Assembly (NCBI GenBank): GCA_029582165.1
Contig: CM055881.1
Span: forward strand, 27,150,094 to 27,214,093
DNA length: 64,000 nt
From: Portulaca oleracea
Taxonomy: Eukaryota; Streptophyta; Magnoliopsida; Caryophyllales; Portulacaceae
Reading direction: 5' to 3'
The position numbers and the translations under genes are program-made. The notes under the pieces are model-generated. The model worked only from the letters and a program-made list of their open reading frames with translations, ran no database searches and was not told the origin of the DNA. Shown here piece after piece: positions 56,501 through 64,000 of the stretch. How positions within the stretch are numbered: the stretch's first letter is position 1; each line of letters opens with the position of its first letter.

Positions 56501-59400
56501 TTATCTTGTCTGAAAGATGTTTTGGATCATCTTTCGTGGAGATTCCCGTGCTGCATCCTCCAGTTCAGTCAGTTCTTTTGAGCTGAGACGCCAACCAAGA
56601 GCACCCAAGTTGTCTTCTACCTGTTTAACCGTCTTCACACCAGGTATTGGAATGGTGCCCTTACTGATGCACCAGTTTATAGCAACCTGAAAACCATCCA
56701 CGGCCCAGGAAAAAGGATGACAACAAATATAATATGACAAAAACATGACCTTCTAACCATATCCTAACCGCATCAAGTTATAGCACCGGGTAATTTGCTC
56801 TTTGTTGTACACTGAAGTAACTGAACACAGCATTTTGAGAAAATGGTTGAATTCCAGAACTGGAGTCAAGTAATACTTGAAACAAAAGCATGCGGGTAGA
56901 GCCGATTTCAAGTTACATGCTCATAAATCATAATACCCCAAATGGTTAAACAATTCTTACAGAAGGGGTAAGTTGTCAGTTCCCCTCCCCCCCAGTTTAT
57001 CATGCATCTCCTGATGATTGGTACCATCGATCAAATTCATTACTTACTGAATCCAATAAATCTAAATTGTTTAACAAGACAAACTTCAGAATTTTTTCCA
57101 TTGGAATAAAGCTCCTAGTTGCATGCAACCATAGAAATACAGCATGATGTCTGTAAACATCATGAAAGGATCAGTGACATACTTGACTAATCGTCTTCTA
57201 GCGTCTCCTTGCTATGTCTCTCAAACAAGAAAGCAAAGGCTCGAGTCCCGGAAGGATTTGTCTGAACAGCAGACCCCTGTATCAGCAGAACATCTAGCAA
57301 GATTAACCCAATATGTTAAAACAAAAGCTGAGGTAGGCGAAAATTATGTACCGAGGCCCTGTTGGCAAGTTTGAAGATGTATATTTTCCTGTAAGCATCC
57401 CAAGTCCAAGAGGACTATATGCAATTAATTGGACACCTAGCGAATTGCAGACATTCATTATCTCCATCTGCTCATCTCCATAACTTAACAAAGAAAACTG
57501 CACCTGCAAGTTTGTTTACAGACGGGAACCATTTCAGCACTCTCAAAACAGAAATTCACCAATATAAGAAAATAAGTTCCCTCATTTCTAAGAGCAGGGA
57601 CTGAAAGTATATAACTACATTTGAAATTTAGAGGGACATCTATAGTAAAAACAATCTAGTATACACCTGTGCGGTACACAAAGGAACTCCTCTCTCTTTA
57701 AGATAATCATGTATCTTGACAAGTTGTTTCGGACCATAATTGCTTACACCAACAGCTCGAACCAATCCCTGCAAGCAAACTTTCATCCCATGAATAACTT
57801 GTTTTATGTCTAATTTCAAAATCTGTGGCAACACCTAGTTCCAAACAGGGAAAAAGTTTAGTTCAAATATCAAGAATATTGATTGGTAGTAGCTTCTAGT
57901 GAGGGAAAAAGGAAAGAGCAGGGAGGGCAGAGGAGAACCACATGAAACAAATCAGGTTTGTTTCAAGTTTGAAGAGCTTGAAGAAGTTGTTCAATGATGT
58001 GGTAACTGGTAAGTCAATCAGGATGTGTTCTATAGGGGCTGCCGGGCATCATTACCCAACCTAAACTTGCCCATCCTCCACATATTTCCAACACCTAGCT
58101 TTTCAACTTTTATCTGAACTTACCAACCCTTACCCAAGCTTCCCATTTTTATCGGATGTCTCCGAAGGGACCACCCAAGCTTCCCATACCTCCGAAAAGT
58201 ACATCCTAAGTGAATTGATAAAAAGTACTCAAATCGACAATGAATAATCTCGATTAGTAGTAAGATAACCTTCTCAAACATTGCCACTAAACCATCCCAA
58301 AGAGCTTTCTCCTGCAGGGGAGCATAGTTTGCAGTTGACCAATGCAGCTGCCCTATTCCAATCTGCTCAAGTTGCAGTCGCTCTAGAGAAGACCTGGAAT
58401 GCCACTCTGAATGAAATCTTATCAATTGAAGCTCAAAATAAAAGTAAAAAAAAAAAAGTGCACATCTTCTATTAGTTCAAACTTATTCCACAACAGGAAA
58501 AAAGTTGGCATTAACATAAGAGATAGAATTCTGGGTAAGATAAGCTTATCCCAAGATACATATTACTCATCAGATTCTAGTAGTTCACAGTAATTCCAGA
58601 CAAGGATAGTAGAAAATAGAATAAAGCTTGAAATAGGTCTTTTTTTTTTTGGGCAGCATTCACGAAGTATAGAAAATTCAGATGACATACCTGCAAGCAT
58701 CCACAAATTGTCCTGGAGTTAACCGCCATGGATACGCGGCAAATTTTGTAGCAATTACAATGTCATCTTGAATCCGCTTCTTCCCTGTAAGAGTAGGCAG
58801 TATTAGATAATTCTAGGCTCAAGAGGGTTTGTAAGTCAAATTTACTAACATTAATATGCCAAACGGTATAAGCATCCACAATTGCAGATAGATAAAGATA
58901 GTAGGGAACAAGAATAAAAGGAGAGAAACACATGCAAGAAGCAACTGACCTTTATACTCACGAATGAATTTGCCCAAAAGTTTCTCACTTTGCCCATTAA
59001 GCTTGCCAGTTCCATAAGAATCAGCAGTGTCAAAGAGATTAATGCCATTATCAACAGCAAGGTTGAATACCTGCTGGAGTTCACTATACATTGACTCTTG
59101 ATAACCCCATAGAAGCTGGTTGCCCCAAGCCCAGGTCCCAAATCCCATAGGAGAGATGCTAAGAGGACCCGTCTTGATCTGTCCTTGAAGAAAATCAATG
59201 GATTCTTTCTCACATATTTACACAAACAGTTGGTGTGCGGTTTCTAGAAAGTTAAGACAAGCAGGTACCTTTCGAGTTTTCTGCCATGGCCAGAAAAGGG
59301 GAAGCTTGAAAGCAGATGATGTCGTTAATGAGTCGCTTTGAGCGCTGAAACAGCTTATATAACGTGTGGGTACTGATGCTGAAACAGTACAGACTGCCAT
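56501..59400 (-). CDS. Plastid-type aldo/keto reductase (At1g06690-like) with in-frame stop in exon 7
   Basis: Eight exons with GT-AG borders join in phase: 59400-59269, 59178-58950, 58784-58691, 58393-58270, 57768-57667, 57503-57352, 57276-57183, 56686-56501. The model has 371 codons including the normal stop, close to the 377 residues of Arabidopsis At1g06690, an NADPH-dependent oxidoreductase of unknown substrate found in plastoglobules. Residues 1-44 are Ser/Thr-rich like a transit peptide. The AKR tetrad is present: Asp94 and Tyr99 (FDTADSYG), Lys134 (ATKFAAYPW), His169 (GQLHWST). Exon 8 holds the cofactor region (IPGVKTVKQVEDNLGALGW) and ends MIQNIFQTR. Codon 304 (57200-57198) is TAG, so translation would stop at residue 303 and lose the cofactor region. 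All else looks intact: a recent pseudogene, an allele, or a sequence error. Confidence 0.85.
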
Positions 59401-59740
59401 GGCTGCTCACTCTCCTCCAATGCCTGTGTGTTTGTGTGATGGTGTGTGGTGAAATAATAGTTAATGAAGCTAAACGGAGCACTCTGTACAGGGGGGTGGA
59501 CTGTGGACACGATCTACAACGGCAAACCCAATCCATTTGTAAGTATGTGGCTCCAAAAATTTTAGATCAGGTGGGTCTAGGTGGGACTCAGGTTCAGTTT
59601 TTGCAAAATAAATTTGGGTTTAGGTCCAAACGCTACCACCCAAATCCAGACATAAAAATTAAATCGGGGGCTAACCAGGAAAATATTTCTCATGGAAAAT
59701 TTTGCCCGGGAAAAATTTCCCTGGGTTTCCTACCAAACAC
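59401..59740. other. 5' flank of the reductase gene
   Basis: Probable minus-strand promoter/leader region; no TATA fixed. A GTTTGGTAGGAAA-type phrase, seen in reverse as tttcctaccaaac at 59727, may be the end of a small MITE. Confidence 0.35.
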
Positions 59741-60058
59741 TCCCTTATATGTTTGAGTCTAAAATGTATGAATTTGGTGATATGCATGATCATATTAACG
59801 AGATTCTTGTGATCTTTTCAAAACTTCCTTCAGTTAGATTGAATTTTGATAATAAGGCTAGCGCTTATATGTTATTGTTTTTGCTACCTAATTCTTGTGA
59901 AACTTTTGCATCTTTTGTTAGTATGTCTAAGGGTGTTAGTTAGTACTATGAAATTTAATGAGATGCGTGATATAATTTTTAACTGAAATTATCGTAGAAA
60001 GGACTCGGGGAAAATTTTTGAGAGTACCCAGTTTGTAAGGGGCAAAATGAGTCATGGG

Positions 60059-60243
60059 TAGGGCTGTTCAAAAAAGTCGGAACAGCTTCACTGAACTGTA
60101 AATTGACAAAAAAAAAAAAAACCGAAAACGGGCAGCACCGAACCGCTTTATTTTTCCGGTGCACCGAGCCGGATAAACCGGATGTTAAACGAGGCGGTTC
60201 CGGTTGTTAATTTTCAATCCGGCGGGGAACTGGAACCGCACCG

Positions 60244-60296
<53 letters not shown>

Positions 60297-60573
60297 AATT
60301 ACACAGACGCATTGGGAACTAGCATGTAAAAAAAAATTTACTCAGACACAGTCAGAACCAAACTTGATTTTTTTTTTTTGGGTTGATTGAATGATAATTT
60401 TTTAAATTTTTATGGAAATAAAGGCGGTACCGGTTAACCGGTGACACCGCACCGTTAAATCCGGTGCACCGATATAAAAAAAAACTGGGTGTTCCAATTA
60501 CAGTTTCGGTTTACGATTTTGGAAATCCGTTTCGACCGGTGCACCGCTTCGTGAAACCGTCACCGCACCGTGA
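60059..60573. mobile_element. hAT-like MITE in the copia gag, about 515 bp
   Basis: AGTCATGGG occurs at 60050-60058 and again at 60574-60582, and the left end TAGGGCTGTTCAAAA is a common plant hAT terminus. The interior is rich in CCGGT/ACCGG words and has a (TA)n run. The right end (cgcaccgtga) does not mirror the left, so the right TIR is lost or diverged. The frame KMSHG/SPNRS across the target rejoins when the insert is ignored. Confidence 0.7.
60246..60291. repeat. (AT)n microsatellite
   Basis: Alternating AT run of about 45 bp inside the hAT-like MITE. Confidence 0.9.
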
Positions 60574-61236
60574 AGTCATGGGAGTCCTAATAGGAGTTAA
60601 TTTAAATCCAAAAGTAGGAATCTTGAGCATGGGTTGTGTTGGGATTGTGGTAATAGGGGTCATTTTCATAGTGATTATCCTAACCCTTAGAGCTAAGGGA
60701 AGAGCATTGTTCTCTAATGACCACGAGTCAATAAAATCTGTTGAGAATTTTGTTTATGCCTTGACTTTGAGTATTGATGAATCAGCTAAGTGTTATGTGA
60801 TAGATTCAAGTGTTTCTTTCATTCTTCATCTAGCAAAGAGTACATTAGTAAATTTGTAAGTAGGAGGTTTAATAAGGTGAGACTTGCAAAGTGTATAAAA
60901 TTTGTTGATGATTTTGTTAGATGCCTTGACTGTGGGTGTTGACAAAACATCCAATCATTTTGTGATAGATTTAGGTGCTTCTTTTCATTCTTCGTATATC
61001 AAGAGTCTATTTGTAATGTTGTGAATGGGAGGTTTGGCAAGCTGCAATTTGCAAACAGTCAAAGTTTAGAGGCGTTAGGCAGAGGTAATATGGACATCAA
61101 AACCTCTCAGGGATGTTATAGGAAGTTGAAGAATGTTCGTTACATTTCGAGTCTAATCAATAACTTTATGGTGGGTGAACTCGATGATGAATGTTTCACA
61201 ACTAAGTTTAGACTGGATTGTATTCGAATACTATGA

Positions 61237-62595
61237 AGGTCCATTACATGCGAGAGTGATGATGGACTTTGGGAAGTAAGCTTTAACTTACCACTTGAGA
61301 GAGGGAAGTTAACGCTATTTTATCTTAACGCTATTTTATCTTTACAATCCTCACACTTAACAACCGAATACAAATCACGCCTAAAATCATGAAAACCATG
61401 CTTATTCCTTCACTAGGTCAGCCCAGTTGTTCCCTCGAGCCCTTGCTTTTATCATTTGTTAGAACTTCGTTTTTCCCGTATTTTCCGTAGTTTAGTCCAA
61501 AAACCTACACTTCTTTTATGACCTTGAACCGAACCTGAACCTAAAACCTTGTCACATTTTAAGGGCCCTAGCTCCCTAAATCAAACATGACCGGTACCCT
61601 AGTATGCAAGATTATCGTTAAACACTAACCTAATTCTGATACCACTTGTTGGGAATTTCGTAGTGCTAGCAACTTAAACAAAACAAGGAATAACAATGTA
61701 AGGGATTGAGACAAGGGTTTAATGTGGAAAAACCTAAACTCGAGGGGAAAAACCACAAAGTGATGCACTATCAGAAGATTACAATGTGTTTAAAAGATTC
61801 ACTCAATCTCTATACGTGATACACAATGAATACTCACCTTTTCAGTCAACGTTAACAACCAAGGACAAAAATAAGAAAGCTAGAAACAAACATATATAGC
61901 ATGGAAACCTTAAGCAAAAACCTTACCGCACACTCAACACCAGCCAACACGAATGTTTCGTGCAGCATGGTCGAACCATTTTAAGTGACAAGAGTTTTTG
62001 ATGGTCTAACACGGTTGTGTCCAACTATACGGTCTTCTCGTCTCACATGTCACTCACTTTGCTTCTTTGGTTCTTTGTTGTGGCACTGTTTCTTCATCTC
62101 CTATTAGGTAATTTCCTTCCCAAAATATTAACTCAATTTGGTCTCCAAACTAACTCACATGTTTTAACCGATTTCCATGCTTATGGCCAGGCGCGCTAAT
62201 GTTGCTTTACTTTGTTAAAAACTTCTACCATCGAGATTTTAATCTTGATTTCATTGGAGATACAATTTGGTTATTTTTTGTAAACTCTTATTCATGTGGG
62301 AAGCAACTTGAAGTATCACGGGGTCCTTGCTCCGCCATTATGGCTCGGGCGAATATGATCGGCCCACAGAGGTCTTTGGAGATCTATTTTTCTTTGACCC
62401 GGGTCCGGGAAGGACGATCATTGCCATCTAATGAATGGGCTTGGGTGCCCTCCAGATGGGTATCCTTTTCTCTCAACATGAATAAAGGAGAAGGGGGACT
62501 GGGGTGGTGGTGTTAGAGGTGAAGTTGCTAAAGGATTGAAGGTCAACAACCTTGTCATAGGCGTGAACTACCTAGTCACGACCGTGTCTCCAAAA
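61237..62595 (-). repeat. LTR/PBS junction and LTR fragment of a minus-strand retrotransposon
   Basis: ttctgatacca (61634-61644) is a reverse initiator-Met primer-binding site and is followed by the LTR border tgttgggaattt (61647). 61237-61633 would then be leader of the element and 61647 onward its LTR. A palindromic-word block lies at 61965-62030 and again near 62550-62585 (tagtcacgaccgtgtctcc). The right end appears cut by the long-TIR element at 62596. No protein domain. Confidence 0.55.
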
Positions 62596-63997
62596 AATTA
62601 CTTAGAGGTACCCTAACTTTTAAAAAAACAATTTTTGGTACCCCAACTTTTCAAAACTCATTTTGGGTACCCTAACTTTTAGGATTAGAAATTACCAGGT
62701 GAATTTTCGGCCAAAGTCCGATTGATTATGTAAACTGATCGAAATACCCTTAACTTTTGATAGAGAATGACTATAATGCCCTTTTAGTTCCCCACCTTGA
62801 CTAAGCACCTGTTTGGAGAGATTTCAGGAATGGAATGGGTATGGAATTAGATACCAAAATTGAAGTTGTTTGGTGAGCTATTGAATGGAATCAAATCTAA
62901 CTTTATTTTTAAGCCATTATTTATAGTGTAGGTTGCATAATTGTGATAAAATTTATTATTTTCATCCATTATGAATAACTTTTTTTCTACTTTTAAGCCA
63001 TTATTTATATTGTTTGGTGAGTTATTGATTATTTATACAGAAAGCTACTCGAATATCTAGAAAGTTTGTTTTCTTCATTATTCATTTATTTTTCTCTATT
63101 TTAATTCCCCCGCCCCCAATTCGTACCAAGCAATTGAAGAAATTCAAAGATAAGATAATTCGTGTTTCAATCATCGCTAAGTCGTCCGCAATGGCAATCT
63201 CCAACCTCAAATTACTCTCCTTTTCTTCCAATTTACTGCACTTCTTCATCTTCTTTTTTTTTTTTTCCAAATTTCCAGTTCTAAGTCATCTTGATTTTGA
63301 TATGTGTGAGGTGGGTTTTGGGAGATGAGATGGCTGAGTTGTGGCGGCAGTTAGAAGTGTTGGTGATTACAGTGGGTACCGCCGAAGACCGGCGGTGCTT
63401 TAATAGTGGATGGTCGGCGCTTTGCTAGAAAGAGGCAGTGATGGGTATGGCGATTTAGGAGTTATTTGGAGAAGTGGTGGTGGATGTGGTCTGTGCCAAT
63501 GATGGTGGTGAGAGCGACGACATGGATACGTTGCCGGTGAGTGGGGCTGTGGTGGCTTTTTCCGGTGAGAGAGAGGTGGGGTTGGCGGCAGCTATGGAGA
63601 TGAGTTTCTCTCTCTACCCCTCTCTATCTGGAGTTGAATTGGGTGAGATGGTGAAATGACATTTTTTTTAATAGAGGTATATCTATAAAACCCTTAAGCA
63701 GCTATGGAGAAGAAGAAATGAAGAACAAAATAGAAGAAGAAACAAAGGACATTTTCGTCCATAAAAACCCTTAATCAATTTCCCGCCTAAAACTCACCGG
63801 TGAATTCAAATGATTGGCCGGAAAGTCACCTATTTATTACTAATTCTAAAAGTTAGGGTACCCCAAAATGAGTTTTGAAAAGTTGGGGGTACCTGAAAAA
63901 CATTTCACCAAAAGTTAGGGTACCCCAAAATGAGTTTTGAAAAGTTGGGGGTACCTGAAAAACATTTCACCAAAAGTTAGGGTACCTCCGAGTAATT
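62596..63997. mobile_element. Long-TIR (MULE-like) element, about 1.4 kb
   Basis: The left end aattacttagaggtaccc and the right end read in reverse (aattactcggaggtaccc) start TIRs of about 100 bp built on ggtaccctaacttttaa and ccaacttttcaaaactcat. The right TIR carries a tandem duplication: the unit of about 60 bp from aaaagttagggtaccccaaa occurs at 63851 and again at 63912. The interior (63310-63655) is GC- and GGT-rich, unlike the AT-rich flanks. Three bases after the right end the window stops, so the target duplication cannot be tested. Confidence 0.75.
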
Positions 63998-64000
63998 GTT

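Larger units (their letters stand above)
59741..61236 (+). pseudogene. Second Ty1/copia remnant: gag, zinc knuckle, protease (broken)
   Basis: MYEFGDMHDHINEILVIFSKL and FDNKASAYMLLFLLPNSCETF (59764-59935) are copia gag. After a hAT-like insertion a knuckle-like CWDCGNRGHFHSDYP appears near 60630, in a different frame from its neighbours and with Tyr for the last Cys. Protease-like VIDSSVSF (60798) is repeated as VIDLGASF (60963). GRGNMDIKTSQGCYRKLKNV and MVGELDDECFTTKF correspond to the segment before the GAG-pre-integrase domain. Stops and shifts throughout; no LTRs assigned. Confidence 0.75.

Overview
This is a stretch of a flowering-plant nuclear genome, most likely a dicot. Spliced genes with GT-AG introns sit in AT-rich DNA crowded with plant transposable elements. 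Low gene density, long introns and stacked insertions point to a medium or large, repeat-rich genome; I cannot name the species.

I can support four protein-coding genes. (1) About 12.87-16.1 kb, plus strand: an RTF1/VIP5-type subunit of the Paf1 transcription-elongation complex, with its ORF in one exon behind a leader intron. (2) About 41.47-48.5 kb, plus strand: a nine-coding-exon apoplastic GH3 beta-glucosidase of 624 residues; introns 2 and 4 carry MITEs. (3) 50.1-52.5 kb, minus strand: a two-exon sugar/polyol H+ symporter of the PLT4 type, 529 residues. (4) 56.5-59.4 kb, minus strand: an eight-exon plastid-type aldo/keto reductase whose seventh exon has an in-frame TAG. They are unrelated housekeeping or metabolic genes, not a pathway or operon.

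Nearly everything else is mobile DNA, much of it nested. 0-2.5 kb holds retroelement ORF1 remnants split by a hAT MITE with an 8-bp target duplication. 4.5-5.9 kb holds a Stowaway MITE and a long-TIR element. 6.1-9.2 kb is a large diverged foldback structure with a hAT-like element at its centre. 9.5-12.4 kb has an LTR-like segment and a LINE fragment. 16.4-20.5 kb has nested MITEs and a Gypsy-type 3' LTR. 20.8-28.8 kb is a long-TIR element split by a 6.8-kb L1-type LINE. 28.9-34.3 kb is a MITE cluster with a solo LTR inside a Tourist MITE. 34.6-40.3 kb is a decayed Ty1/copia element split by two solo LTRs. 48.8-49.3 and 53-56 kb hold LTR relics. 59.7-64 kb holds a second copia fragment, an LTR junction and a long-TIR element.

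I found no convincing new biological system. The strongest leads are the premature stop in the reductase gene, the foldback structure, and a set of nested insertions whose target duplications and restored reading frames let relative order be read directly.
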